Origin: Woeseiaceae bacterium
GTDB lineage: Bacteria; Pseudomonadota; Gammaproteobacteria; Steroidobacterales; Woeseiaceae
Reading direction: 5' to 3'
DNA: 34,675 bases
Assembly (NCBI GenBank): GCA_028227395.1
Contig: JAOIZZ010000013.1
Location: forward strand, 1 to 34,675
The translations under genes were made by a program, and so were the position numbers. The notes beneath the pieces were generated by a model that searched no databases, was not told the origin of the DNA, and saw nothing but the letters and a program-made list of their open reading frames with translations. Shown here one piece after another: positions 25,076 to 33,488 of this stretch. Every line of letters starts with the position of its first letter. The stretch's first letter is position 1.

Positions 25076-26083
25076 TTATGGTTGTAACCAGCGAGCTACA
25101 TCAATTGCGTAATATGTCAATATTGCCGAAGCACCAGCGCGTTTAATTGATATTATTGATTCAAGCGTAGATTCCTTATGATTAAGATATCCGGCCTCTG
25201 AGGCAGATTTTAACATGGCATACTCACCACTAACTTGATAAGCAAATATGGGCACTGAGAATTTTTGATTAATTTTATTGATGATATCCAGATAGGGCAT
25301 TGCCGGTTTTATCATGACAATGTCAGCACCTTCGCTAATATCTAATTCGACCTCTCTCAAACTTTCAAGGGCATTGGCAGGGTTCATTTGATAGTTAAAT
25401 TTATTTCCAGTAGCAAGATTGTTTTTTGAACCAACAGCATCTCTGAAGGGACCATAAAAGGAAGAAGCATACTTAGCGGCATAGGAGAGTATCAAGGTAT
25501 TATGAAAATTGTTTGCCTCTAGTGCATTTCTAATTGACCCGATTCTCCCATCCATCATATCTGAAGGCGCAATAATATCTGCCCCAGCTTCGGCTTGTGA
25601 GATTGCTTGCTTTGTTAGTGTATCGACGGTGACATCATTGATTACATAGTTGTTCGCATCAATAACACCGTCTTGTCCATGAGTTGTATATGGATCAAGC
25701 GCTACATCTGAAATAATTATTAATTCGGGGAATTCAGTTTTAAGTTTTCTGATACTTTGTTGAATTAACCCATTTGGATTATATGCTTCATCGCCCGTTA
25801 GGCTTTTTTCGTGTTCTTCAATGACCGGAAATAATGCCATGGCTGGAATATTTAATTTCAGTATTTGTTCGGCAGTCTTTAAAACACCATCAATGCTTTG
25901 ACGGTTGATTCCTGGCATTGATTGAATAGGTGTACATTTATTTTTACCATTGAGAAGAAATACAGGATAAATTAAATCGCTCGCACTCAAGGTCGTTTCT
26001 TCGACCAGGCGTCTGATTGCATCTGTGCGTCTTGTTCTTCTCATGCGTGTTGATGGGAATGAAATTCCATTCTTATTATTCAT
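25076..26083 (-). CDS. hemB: Delta-aminolevulinic acid dehydratase (porphobilinogen synthase), Mg-type
   Basis: Condenses two 5-aminolevulinate molecules to porphobilinogen in heme synthesis. The ATG at 26083 gives 335 residues; a TTG at 26095 would add four residues but has no ribosome site. The metal-site sequence is DVALDPYTTHGQDG, so the zinc Cys triad of the animal and yeast form is replaced by Asp and Ala, the magnesium-dependent or zinc-independent type. The Schiff-base lysines are in AAKYASSFYGPF and MIKPAMPY. The RMRR repeat near the N-terminus matches bacterial enzymes. A 23-bp inverted repeat lies 31-53 bases upstream of this start, suggesting separate control from the genes before it. 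Confidence 0.95.
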   Translation of the reverse strand: MNNKNGISFPSTRMRRTRRTDAIRRLVEETTLSASDLIYPVFLLNGKNKCTPIQSMPGINRQSIDGVLKTAEQILKLNIPAMALFPVIEEHEKSLTGDEAYNPNGLIQQSIRKLKTEFPELIIISDVALDPYTTHGQDGVIDANNYVINDVTVDTLTKQAISQAEAGADIIAPSDMMDGRIGSIRNALEANNFHNTLILSYAAKYASSFYGPFRDAVGSKNNLATGNKFNYQMNPANALESLREVELDISEGADIVMIKPAMPYLDIINKINQKFSVPIFAYQVSGEYAMLKSASEAGYLNHKESTLESIISIKRAGASAILTYYAIDVARWLQP

Positions 26084-26113
26084 GTCAAATTTCAATGAGT
26101 GGTGTAATTATTT

Positions 26114-26136
26114 TTAATGTAAATATTTTACATTAA
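26114..26136. promoter_or_regulatory. 23-bp inverted repeat upstream of hemB
   Basis: Ten-base perfect arms TTAATGTAAA and TTTACATTAA flank the centre TAT, in the 64-base gap between the lyase stop and the hemB start. AT-only stem ends and the lack of a following T-run on either strand argue against an intrinsic terminator. An operator for hemB-aroE is the better guess. Confidence 0.5.
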
Positions 26137-26147
26137 TTTACTAAGAT

Positions 26148-27080
26148 TTAATTAGAAATTTGAATAGTGTCCGTCATTGTAAAACCAATAGCTTCAATTT
26201 CTTTAATCAAGGAGTGAAGGTTTGATGCTGATAATGAGGTTAAGGGAGGACGGACTCTATGCCAATCGGTATCTTGATGATAATGACCAACAATGGATTT
26301 CAAAGCTGGAATCATCGGGTATTTTTGTACTATATTTCGAAATTTATTCAAATTTTCTTGTTGAATAATTGCATCGGAATTAAGCCAGTTCTTATAAAGC
26401 ATAGAGATTGCATATGGATTTATATTTGCGGTAGCAGAGATGCAGCCAGCGCCACCATTTTGAAGTGTTTTTAATAGAAAAACTTCACTTCCAGCGAAAA
26501 TTTTAAAATCTGGCCAATTTTCATTTAACATTGCCAAGGTATTATTCCAGTCACCAGAGCTATCCTTTATACCAGCAATTATTTTTGGGTATCTCTTTTT
26601 TAGTTTTTCAATAAGATTAAGGGTAATAGCTACATTCGCAATAGGCGGGATATGATAAAGATAGATTCTAAGATTATCGTTATTAACTGATTCAATTATC
26701 TTAGAATAACTGTCAAATAATCCTTCATCACTAACATTTTTGTAGTAAAAAGGTGGCAGCATTAAGACATTTTTGCATCCAATTTTCATAGCATGTTGAG
26801 TGAGTTTAATGGTATCAGGTAAGGCGCAACAACCAGTTCCTGGCATGGTCTTTTTTGGGTCAATTCCAGTTTCAATAAGCGCATCTAGAACATCTATTTT
26901 TTCATCTACAGATAATGAGTTGGCTTCACTATTGGTCCCAAATATAGCCAATCCTACATCTTGTGAAAGCAACCATTGACATTGTTTTATCAATAATTCC
27001 TTATTAACATTGAGATTGCTATGGAATGGGGTGATTACAGGACTGTAAACACCCTGTAAGTTAGATTTATTGGCATTCAT
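26148..27080 (-). CDS. DHDPS/N-acetylneuraminate-lyase superfamily aldolase, not DapA proper
   Basis: A 310-residue class I aldolase barrel. Schiff-base Lys172 sits in GIKDSSGD and Tyr142 in YLYHIPP, both as in the family. DapA differs at two points: the GTTGE loop reads GTNSE (48-52), and the Arg that binds the substrate in E. coli DapA (Arg138) aligns with Ile147. So a 4-hydroxy-tetrahydrodipicolinate synthase is unlikely; a pyruvate-dependent lyase or synthase for another 2-keto compound is more likely. Its ATG lies inside the hemF 3' end (14-base overlap). Why it is placed between hemF and hemB is unknown; it may be only hitch-hiking in the operon. Confidence 0.8.
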   Translation of the reverse strand: MNANKSNLQGVYSPVITPFHSNLNVNKELLIKQCQWLLSQDVGLAIFGTNSEANSLSVDEKIDVLDALIETGIDPKKTMPGTGCCALPDTIKLTQHAMKIGCKNVLMLPPFYYKNVSDEGLFDSYSKIIESVNNDNLRIYLYHIPPIANVAITLNLIEKLKKRYPKIIAGIKDSSGDWNNTLAMLNENWPDFKIFAGSEVFLLKTLQNGGAGCISATANINPYAISMLYKNWLNSDAIIQQENLNKFRNIVQKYPMIPALKSIVGHYHQDTDWHRVRPPLTSLSASNLHSLIKEIEAIGFTMTDTIQISN

Positions 27081-28017
27081 TTGAATGTCGCTTTTTATTA
27101 TTTTTAAGCCAGTCAGTTGGCGTTAAATATTTTTTATAAAGTATTGCTTCGGGTGAGTCAGGTTCAGGGTTCCAGTTGTATTCCCATTTTACTGATGGTG
27201 GTAGTGACATTAATATTGATTCTGTTCTACCGCCAGATTGTAAACCAAATAAAGTCCCTCTATCGAAAAGTAAGTTAAATTCAACATAACGACCTCGTCG
27301 ATAAAGTTGAAAATTTCGCTCACGCTCGCCATAGGGATGATCTTTGTGAGATTGAACAATTGGTAAGTAAGCAAGTAAGAATTGATCGCCTATAGATTGA
27401 AGAAATTCGAAAGATTTATCAAATCCAAGCTCATTGAAATCATCAAAAAAAAGTCCACCAATACCACGAGTTTCATTCCTGTGTTTTAAGAAAAAATATT
27501 CATCACACCATTTTTTAAAGCGCGGATATAAATCTTTACCAAATGGATTACATGCATCATATGCATTTTGATGCCATGAAATTACATCTTCATGAAATGG
27601 GTAATAAGGCGTTAAATCAAAACCACCTCCAAACCACCAAATAAGATTGCCTTTTTTGTCTTTTGCGATAAAAAATCTTAAATTGGCATGCGTAGTGGGT
27701 ATAAAAGGATTTAAGGGATGGATAACCAATGATATCCCCATGGCTTGAAATTTTTTACCAGCAAGTTCAGGTCTAGATTTAGTGGCGGAAGGAGGTAATT
27801 CATCGCCATGAATATGTGAAAAACTCACACCTGCCTGCTCAAATATTGCTCCATTTTTTAAAATTCTACTTTCACCACCGCCACCTTCAGGCCTGTCCCA
27901 TTTATCAATTACAAAGCTCTCTTGTTTATCTACTTCATTAAGCGTATTCGTAATCGAGGATTGGAGGCCTTGTAAATATTTTTTTACAAGATCAATGGAA
28001 TGAGTTTCATTATTCAT
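27067..28017 (-). CDS. hemF: Oxygen-dependent coproporphyrinogen III oxidase
   Basis: Oxidative decarboxylation of coproporphyrinogen III to protoporphyrinogen IX, using molecular oxygen, so the organism grows aerobically. The 316 residues contain [65 protein letters not shown] and the C-terminal [34 protein letters not shown], all family signatures. It begins 2 bases after the tsaC stop and ends inside the lyase start. hemF beside tsaC and aroE is also found in Pseudomonas. An 8-bp-arm dyad lies within its first codons (27969-27990). Confidence 0.97.
   Translation of the reverse strand: MNNETHSIDLVKKYLQGLQSSITNTLNEVDKQESFVIDKWDRPEGGGGESRILKNGAIFEQAGVSFSHIHGDELPPSATKSRPELAGKKFQAMGISLVIHPLNPFIPTTHANLRFFIAKDKKGNLIWWFGGGFDLTPYYPFHEDVISWHQNAYDACNPFGKDLYPRFKKWCDEYFFLKHRNETRGIGGLFFDDFNELGFDKSFEFLQSIGDQFLLAYLPIVQSHKDHPYGERERNFQLYRRGRYVEFNLLFDRGTLFGLQSGGRTESILMSLPPSVKWEYNWNPEPDSPEAILYKKYLTPTDWLKNNKKRHSNECQ
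27969..27990. promoter_or_regulatory. Dyad TGTAAA-N6-TTTACA within early hemF codons
   Basis: CTTGTAAA, six bases, then TTTACAAG. The core equals the published strong TyrR-box consensus. It lies in coding sequence (hemF residues 10-17, LVKKYLQG), so chance is a serious alternative. It is reported because a related dyad precedes hemB. Confidence 0.25.
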
Positions 28018-28019
28018 AA

Positions 28020-28574
28020 TTATGGTCGTAAAATTTTTCCAGTTTTCAATATTTTTATGGTCGATGCAGGAGTATTTTTAAAACATTCACCCGGCACTAT
28101 ATAGTCTACTATGCCACGAAAATTTCTGCGTAGTATGATGGTGTTTCTTGGTGGGCTTTCCCCTGATGCATTTGCACTGGTGGAAATTAGGGCAGTTTTT
28201 GATTGAATACAGAGTTCTCTTGCAATTGGGTGATGAGTTAATCGGATAGCTAGGCTGGAATGTTTGCCTGAAATCCAATAGGGAGTGTGATCTGTTTTTT
28301 CAACCAACCATGTTGTATTTTTTGGACCATCGATGATCGCTCTAACATCAGTAGCGCTCAATTTGACCCATTTATTTATCTGCTCTAGGTCAGAGACAAT
28401 GACTATTAACCCCATTGCTATGTCACGATTTTTTATATCAAGTATACGGTTTACAGCATCAGAATTATTCGGGTTACAACCAAGCCCAAATACACCTTCA
28501 GTAGGATAAGCGATTACACCACCATCATGTATTACTCGACTTGCTTTTTTTATTGATTCAGATGGAATGATTCT
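28020..28574 (-). CDS. tsaC: Threonylcarbamoyl-AMP synthase without a standard start codon
   Basis: Makes L-threonylcarbamoyl-AMP from threonine, bicarbonate and ATP for the t6A37 modification of ANN-decoding tRNAs, an essential step. The uninterrupted frame 28574-28020 encodes a full YrdC/Sua5-type domain: [25 protein letters not shown], then [27 protein letters not shown], and [11 protein letters not shown]. No ATG, GTG or TTG occurs between the in-frame TAA at 28577-28575 and the conserved core. The first ATG is at 28415, inside the domain, and would delete about 50 essential residues. Candidates are ATT at 28568 (182 residues, near the usual 185-190) or ATC at 28571. If the AAA run at 28576-28574 were one base shorter, a TTG at 28581 would read in frame. 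It lies 51 bases after topA and 2 before hemF. Confidence 0.88.
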   Translation of the reverse strand, partial: RIIPSESIKKASRVIHDGGVIAYPTEGVFGLGCNPNNSDAVNRILDIKNRDIAMGLIVIVSDLEQINKWVKLSATDVRAIIDGPKNTTWLVEKTDHTPYWISGKHSSLAIRLTHHPIARELCIQSKTALISTSANASGESPPRNTIILRRNFRGIVDYIVPGECFKNTPASTIKILKTGKILRP

Positions 28575-28625
28575 TTACCAATCTTTTTCGTGAGTTATTT
28601 TTAGTTTTGATGAAAAAATTTAGTT

Positions 28626-31259
28626 TTAGGTATTATCTTTGTGTTTTTGTTCCCATATTCCATGATTATAGATAGCCATCCACTTTGTTTTTTTACCATT
28701 TTTTTCTGAGGCTAGATAATGAACATCCTCAGCTTTATTATATCTAATCACATAAGGATTCTTATCCTTATCGTGTTCAGGGGCAGTCATAAGATAGAGA
28801 TGTTTTTCTGAATTAGGTAAATATTTACATGCTTCGACAAATTCATCTTTTAAATGATTTATTTCAGATACTTTAGGTGCTCGAGTCTCTCTGTTCTTCG
28901 GAAATTTACTGGCAGCAAGAAATATACCCTTCATACTATCTCTCAGTAAATAATGATCTTCGCACTTAACACACAAAAGTTCAGGCAGTTTTATAGGCTC
29001 CATCGTTAATGGTTTTGGTTCTCCATTTCTTTGTAATTGTCTTGTCGTTCCACAATCTTCATTTAAACAACCAAAGTATTTCCCGAACCTACCGGTTTTT
29101 AATTGCATTTCTGTGGAGCATTTATGACATTCTAAGACAGGGCCGTCATACCCTTTTATTTTGAAATGGCCATTTTCGATCTTATTTCCCTCGCAATCAG
29201 GATTTTTTCCACAAATATGTAATTTTCTATGTTCATCAATCAAAAAATTATCCATGCTTGTGGAGCAGGACTCGCACCTTTCTTTAATCAAGAGATTTTC
29301 TGCTTCCTCTTGATCATCAACACTGACTGCTTCATCCCCTGAGGTTAAATTCAACGTTTTTTTACATTGATCTTCACCGGTATTTTCATATCCAGAGCAA
29401 CCCAAAAAGACTCCATTGGAAGAGTTTCTAATCACCATAGTGTGATTACCGCAATCCGGACAAAGGATATCTGTTTTAACGGGTTTATTCCCCCTCATTC
29501 CTCCTTCATCATTTGATGCAGATTGTAAATCTTTCTTGAATGCTAGATAAAAATTATCAAGTACAACTTTCCAATCAAGCTCACCTTTTGCCACTTTATC
29601 TAAGTCATTTTCAAAATTAGCGGTGAAATCATAATTCATAATGTCATCAAAACATTCAAGCAATCTTTCGGCGACAATGTGACCAATTTTTTTAACAAAA
29701 AATCTTCTATTTAGAATCTCAACATAGCCTCTATCTTGTATTGTGGAGATAATAGATGCATAGGTAGATGGTCGACCAATCCCCCTTTTTTCTAGCTCTC
29801 TTACTAAAGCTGCTTCAGAGAATCTCGCTGGTGGCTTTGTGTGCTTCCTTTCAAGTTTTAATTCCTCTAATGATAAAACTTCATCTTCTGAGAGATGGGG
29901 TAAAATGTCTTCATTGGGATTTTTAGTGTTGTCTTTAGAAATTTTGGTGTATCCATCAAAGACAATTTCTCTTCCTTTAGCGGTGAATGTATATTTATCT
30001 AATGCAATTTTTGCTGACGTTGAAAGGTATTCGGCATCTGGCATTTGAGAGGCAATATATTGTTGCCATATTAGTTGATAGAGACGAGTTTCCTCTTCAC
30101 GAGCTCCAACTAAATCATTAGCTGTCAAAAAAGCATTTGTTGGTCTGATAGCCTCATGAGCTTCTTGGGCATTTTCTTTACCCGAGTATATTCTTGGGCT
30201 ACTTGGTAAATAGTTTTTACCCACTTTGTCTGTAATATAGTTTCTGGCATCTTGGATTGTTTCTGGGCTTAAACTAGGTGCATCAGTTCGCATATAGGTA
30301 ATATAGCCAGCTTCATATAACTTTTGTGCAACCCGCATAGTTCTTTTTACATTGAAGCTCAATCTTGTTGATGCTGCTTGTTGAAGCGTTGAGGTGATGA
30401 ATGGCGGTTTTGGTTTTATTTTTATTGGTTTTTTTGATATCTCATCAATTGTTAATGGGTTATTTTTGATTAGAGATTCTATTTCTCTAGCTTCTTCCTC
30501 TAAGAGTAACGGGTCTGAATTTTTTCTTAATAAGGAGAACAAAATATTCTCCTTATTGCTATTCAAAAGATTCATTGAAATTGCCCAAAATTCTTTGGGA
30601 TTAAATTCTTGTATTAGTCGTTCTCTTTCGTCAAGAAGCCTCAGCGCCACTGATTGAACTCTTCCTGCAGATAGGCCTCTAGCAATTTTCTTCCATAAAA
30701 GAGGAGAAAGTTCAAAACCGACTACTCTATCTAGAAATCTTCTTGCCTGTTGAGCTTGTACAAGGTCAATATCTATCTCTTTAGGGTCAGCAAATGAGGC
30801 AAGGATTGCTGATTTAGTTATTTGATTAAACCTAACTCTTGAGAACTCATATTTATTTGGACCAAGAGCCTCTTTCAGATGCCAAGCAATAGCTTCTCCT
30901 TCTCTATCCAAATCTGTTGCCAAATAGATATGACTGACATTTTTGGATGCTTTTTTTAGCTCTTTAATAACTTTTTCTTTTTCGGGAATGATCTGATATT
31001 CAACTTCCCAGTCTTTATCGGGGTCGATGCCCATTCTTCTTACCAATCTAGATCTTTCATTTAAAGCTTTAAGCCTTAGTTTTTCTGCTTCTGAAATATC
31101 TTTTGGTATTTCATTTCTTTTCGTTGGTGCTTTAGATTTACCTTTTGGGAGATCTCGAATGTGACCTACGCTTGATTTAACAATATAATCATTGCCTAAA
31201 TATTTAGAGATAGTCTTGGCTTTTGCGGGAGACTCTACAATTACTAAATTCTTTGCCAT
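28626..31259 (-). CDS. topA: DNA topoisomerase I
   Basis: Type IA topoisomerase relaxing negative supercoils, 877 residues against 865 in E. coli. The Toprim domain starts MAKNLVIVESPAKAKTI and includes ATDLDREGEAIAWHL. The active-site Tyr322 lies in YITYMRTD. ERLIQEF and RPSTYASIISTIQDRGYV belong to the core. The C-terminus has four zinc-ribbon-like units: CPDC...C...C, CESC...C, CHKC...C...C and a last one, CVKC, without its second Cys pair. It follows smg by 21 bases. In E. coli the matching place next to tsaC is held by the short zinc-ribbon gene yrdD, which resembles a TopA tail. Confidence 0.97.
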   Translation of the reverse strand: MAKNLVIVESPAKAKTISKYLGNDYIVKSSVGHIRDLPKGKSKAPTKRNEIPKDISEAEKLRLKALNERSRLVRRMGIDPDKDWEVEYQIIPEKEKVIKELKKASKNVSHIYLATDLDREGEAIAWHLKEALGPNKYEFSRVRFNQITKSAILASFADPKEIDIDLVQAQQARRFLDRVVGFELSPLLWKKIARGLSAGRVQSVALRLLDERERLIQEFNPKEFWAISMNLLNSNKENILFSLLRKNSDPLLLEEEAREIESLIKNNPLTIDEISKKPIKIKPKPPFITSTLQQAASTRLSFNVKRTMRVAQKLYEAGYITYMRTDAPSLSPETIQDARNYITDKVGKNYLPSSPRIYSGKENAQEAHEAIRPTNAFLTANDLVGAREEETRLYQLIWQQYIASQMPDAEYLSTSAKIALDKYTFTAKGREIVFDGYTKISKDNTKNPNEDILPHLSEDEVLSLEELKLERKHTKPPARFSEAALVRELEKRGIGRPSTYASIISTIQDRGYVEILNRRFFVKKIGHIVAERLLECFDDIMNYDFTANFENDLDKVAKGELDWKVVLDNFYLAFKKDLQSASNDEGGMRGNKPVKTDILCPDCGNHTMVIRNSSNGVFLGCSGYENTGEDQCKKTLNLTSGDEAVSVDDQEEAENLLIKERCESCSTSMDNFLIDEHRKLHICGKNPDCEGNKIENGHFKIKGYDGPVLECHKCSTEMQLKTGRFGKYFGCLNEDCGTTRQLQRNGEPKPLTMEPIKLPELLCVKCEDHYLLRDSMKGIFLAASKFPKNRETRAPKVSEINHLKDEFVEACKYLPNSEKHLYLMTAPEHDKDKNPYVIRYNKAEDVHYLASEKNGKKTKWMAIYNHGIWEQKHKDNT

Positions 31260-31280
31260 TACTTTATTTGTTATCCATGA

Positions 31281-31757
31281 TTAATGAAGAAAATCACTTT
31301 TTGTATCGAAGATCAAGTCTTCCATCTGAGAGTATGCCTTTTCTTGGCCTGGTTGACTGAATAAAACCATTAGCACAACCCATTTTATTTGATCAACGTT
31401 GATATCTTGGGTATTAAGCGCAAGTAATCGATCAATTAAAAGCTCCCTTTGGGTGGAAGTGAGTATATTAATTTGTTCAAGATAACTGATAAAACCCCGA
31501 CAACTCACATCAAGTTGACTTATTTCAGAGCTATTATAAATTCTCGTTGCATTGGCTGTATCATTATTTTCTATGAAGCTTTCATTATGTTCCGCCAAAC
31601 CATCAAGCCAATCTAAAGCTTTGTCAATTTCATTATTATTAAAACCGGCTTTAATTAACTCTACTCGGAGTGTGTTTTGATCGGCTTCAGGTTCATCTTC
31701 CGTCTCGATATAGGTTTCGAATAAATACATTAATACATCGAGGACATCTTCTTTCAT
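31281..31757 (-). CDS. smg: Smg family protein (DUF494)
   Basis: A 158-residue acidic, helical protein. The start MKEDVLDVLMYLFETYIE and the core GFNNNEIDKALDWLDGL are typical for Smg, as is the C-terminal KWVVLMVLFSQPGQEKAYSQMEDLIFD. Its molecular function is not established; it is conserved beside dprA and def or topA in Gammaproteobacteria. It is the first gene of the minus-strand group ending at aroE, and is divergent from def. The normal neighbour dprA is missing. Confidence 0.92.
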   Translation of the reverse strand: MKEDVLDVLMYLFETYIETEDEPEADQNTLRVELIKAGFNNNEIDKALDWLDGLAEHNESFIENNDTANATRIYNSSEISQLDVSCRGFISYLEQINILTSTQRELLIDRLLALNTQDINVDQIKWVVLMVLFSQPGQEKAYSQMEDLIFDTKSDFLH

Positions 31758-31890
31758 CGCTTTAGTTATTCCTTTGATATCTCAAATCATTATCTTGTTT
31801 AATATCATAACTACAAATAGTTAGATATTATGGAACGTTAAAATCCTAAAACATGGAGCATGTAGTAATCTGCAGCAATCGTCAATATCG

Positions 31891-31911
31891 TTTAGTAATT
31901 ATTATACTAAA
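31891..31911. promoter_or_regulatory. Inverted repeat TTTAGTA-N7-TACTAAA in the smg/def spacer
   Basis: Perfect 7-base arms around ATTATTA in the 242-base divergent spacer. The right arm overlaps a TATACT -10-like hexamer (31903-31908), so it could be an operator over a promoter. The AT-rich setting raises the chance of coincidence. Confidence 0.35.
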
Positions 31912-31951
31912 TTTTAAGAAAACGAAACTATGAACTGATTTAGTGTTTATA

Positions 31952-31957
31952 TATAAT
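31952..31957 (+). promoter_or_regulatory. Probable -10 element for def-fmt-rsmB
   Basis: A perfect TATAAT lies 42 bases before the def ATG. The -35 region is weak (TATGAA at 17-base spacing), so this is a moderate call. Confidence 0.4.
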
Positions 31958-31999
31958 TACTTATAAGATAACTAATGCGTAATATTTATTATTTAAATT

Positions 32000-32521
32000 A
32001 TGACTATATTAAGAATATTAGAATTTCCAGATCCAAAACTAAGAATTAAAGCTATCCCTATTGAAACGGTTGATGACAGCTTGCGAGTCATGATTGATAA
32101 TATGTTTGACACTATGTATGAAGCTCTTGGTATTGGCTTGGCCGCAACACAGGTAGATTTTCATAAACGTCTTTTGGTGGCCGATGTTTCATCTGAAAAA
32201 GACGATCCATATGTATTAATAAACCCCAGAATTCTTGAAAAGGACGGCTCGAAAGTCTCAGAAGAAGGTTGCTTATCGGTTCCTGGATATTTTGATTCAG
32301 TTAAAAGAGCAGAAACAGTGCGTGTTAGTTTTTTGGATCGAGATGGAAACCAGCAAGAAGAGGAGATGACTGGCATGCTCGCGGTATGTGTTCAGCACGA
32401 AATAGATCATCTCGATGGCAAGTTATTTGTTGATTACCTGTCGGAGACAAAACGACAAAAAGTAAGAAAAAAATTACATAAACAAAAACGATTCCAACCT
32501 GATTCATCAATGGTGCTTTAA
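32000..32521 (+). CDS. def: Peptide deformylase
   Basis: Removes the formyl group from nascent protein N-termini. The 173 residues have the three motifs: GIGLAATQV at 44-52, EEGCLSVPG at 88-96 with metal-ligand Cys91, and HEIDHLDG at 133-140 with His133, catalytic Glu134 and His137. The basic C-terminal helix (RQKVRKKLHKQKR), which contacts the ribosome in E. coli, is present. There is no strong ribosome site; the leader is very AT-rich. fmt follows after 16 bases, the usual pairing of the deformylase with the transformylase that adds the group. Confidence 0.97.
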   Translation: MTILRILEFPDPKLRIKAIPIETVDDSLRVMIDNMFDTMYEALGIGLAATQVDFHKRLLVADVSSEKDDPYVLINPRILEKDGSKVSEEGCLSVPGYFDSVKRAETVRVSFLDRDGNQQEEEMTGMLAVCVQHEIDHLDGKLFVDYLSETKRQKVRKKLHKQKRFQPDSSMVL

Positions 32522-32537
32522 AATTTGCATTTAAATT

Positions 32538-33482
32538 ATGAATATTAATTTAAATGAATGCCGGCTAATTTTTGCGGGTACACCAGAGTTTTCGTTACCT
32601 TCTCTCGAAGCTTTATTAGAATTAGATATATCTCCTGTTGCAGTTATTACGCAACCAGATAGAAGGGCGGGACGCGGAAAGCAATTAACTAAGAGTCCAG
32701 TTAAGATATTTGCAGAGGAACGGAATCTAAAAGTCTGGCAACCACTATCATTATCAGATTCTCAATTTATCAAAAATATAAAATCCATTAAACCAGATGT
32801 TATTGTTGTGGCAGCCTATGGATCTATATTTCCTGAGATGATTTTAAATCTCCCAAAATTTGGTTGTTTGAATGTACATGCTTCTCTATTACCAAGATGG
32901 AGGGGAGCTTCACCCATACAATCGGCAATTCTGCATGGAGACAATGAGACCGGCGTTAGTCTCATGAAAATGGAGATTGGACTTGATACTGGTCCGATCT
33001 TTACTCAGCATAAAATAGATATAGAACCAACAGAAACAGCTGACGAGTTAAATATGCGTCTCGCGGAATTAGGTGGGTTAGCCTTGAAGTCTGATTTTGA
33101 ATTCATATTGAATGGTCATATCCCATCAAATGATCAAGATCAACATGAAATAATTTTGACAAAGAAAGTAAATAAAGCCGATGCAAAAATTAATTGGAAC
33201 CAACCAGCAGATTATATATCACGTCACATAAGAGCTTATAATTCATCGCCAGGAGCCTATTTTAATTTAGAAGATGAAATGATTAAATGTTGGTTAGCTG
33301 AGCCTACAAATAAAGAAAGTGGTGAGTCAGGAAAAATCATTTATGCAGGAGAATCAGGGATAGAGGTTGCTTGTCCTCAAGGCACCCTGATTATAAAAAT
33401 ATTACAGCGCCCGGGTAGAAATAAAGTCACAGCTGCTGAGTTTTGTAGGCAAATTAATTTGAAAAATTTACAATTAACCTAA
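32538..33482 (+). CDS. fmt: Methionyl-tRNA formyltransferase
   Basis: Transfers formyl from 10-formyltetrahydrofolate to Met-tRNAfMet. The 314 residues match the E. coli length (315). The N-terminal LIFAGTPEFSLPSLEALL and TQPDRRAGRGKQLT precede the catalytic NVHASLLPRWRGASPIQSAI and TGVSLMKMEIGLDTGP. The OB-fold C-terminal domain starts near residue 205 and binds tRNA. It sits between def and rsmB, as in most Gammaproteobacteria. Confidence 0.97.
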   Translation: MNINLNECRLIFAGTPEFSLPSLEALLELDISPVAVITQPDRRAGRGKQLTKSPVKIFAEERNLKVWQPLSLSDSQFIKNIKSIKPDVIVVAAYGSIFPEMILNLPKFGCLNVHASLLPRWRGASPIQSAILHGDNETGVSLMKMEIGLDTGPIFTQHKIDIEPTETADELNMRLAELGGLALKSDFEFILNGHIPSNDQDQHEIILTKKVNKADAKINWNQPADYISRHIRAYNSSPGAYFNLEDEMIKCWLAEPTNKESGESGKIIYAGESGIEVACPQGTLIIKILQRPGRNKVTAAEFCRQINLKNLQLT

Positions 33483-33488
33483 GATCTC

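Noticed and set aside
26148-27080. Annotation as dapA (lysine biosynthesis).
   Set aside because: The Arg equivalent to E. coli DapA Arg138 is Ile147 and the GTTGE loop is GTNSE, which fits other superfamily lyases better.
28020-28415. A separate 131-residue truncated TsaC starting at the ATG at 28415.
   Set aside because: The same frame stays open for another 53 codons upstream and encodes the conserved N-terminal half of the TsaC domain, so the ATG is internal.
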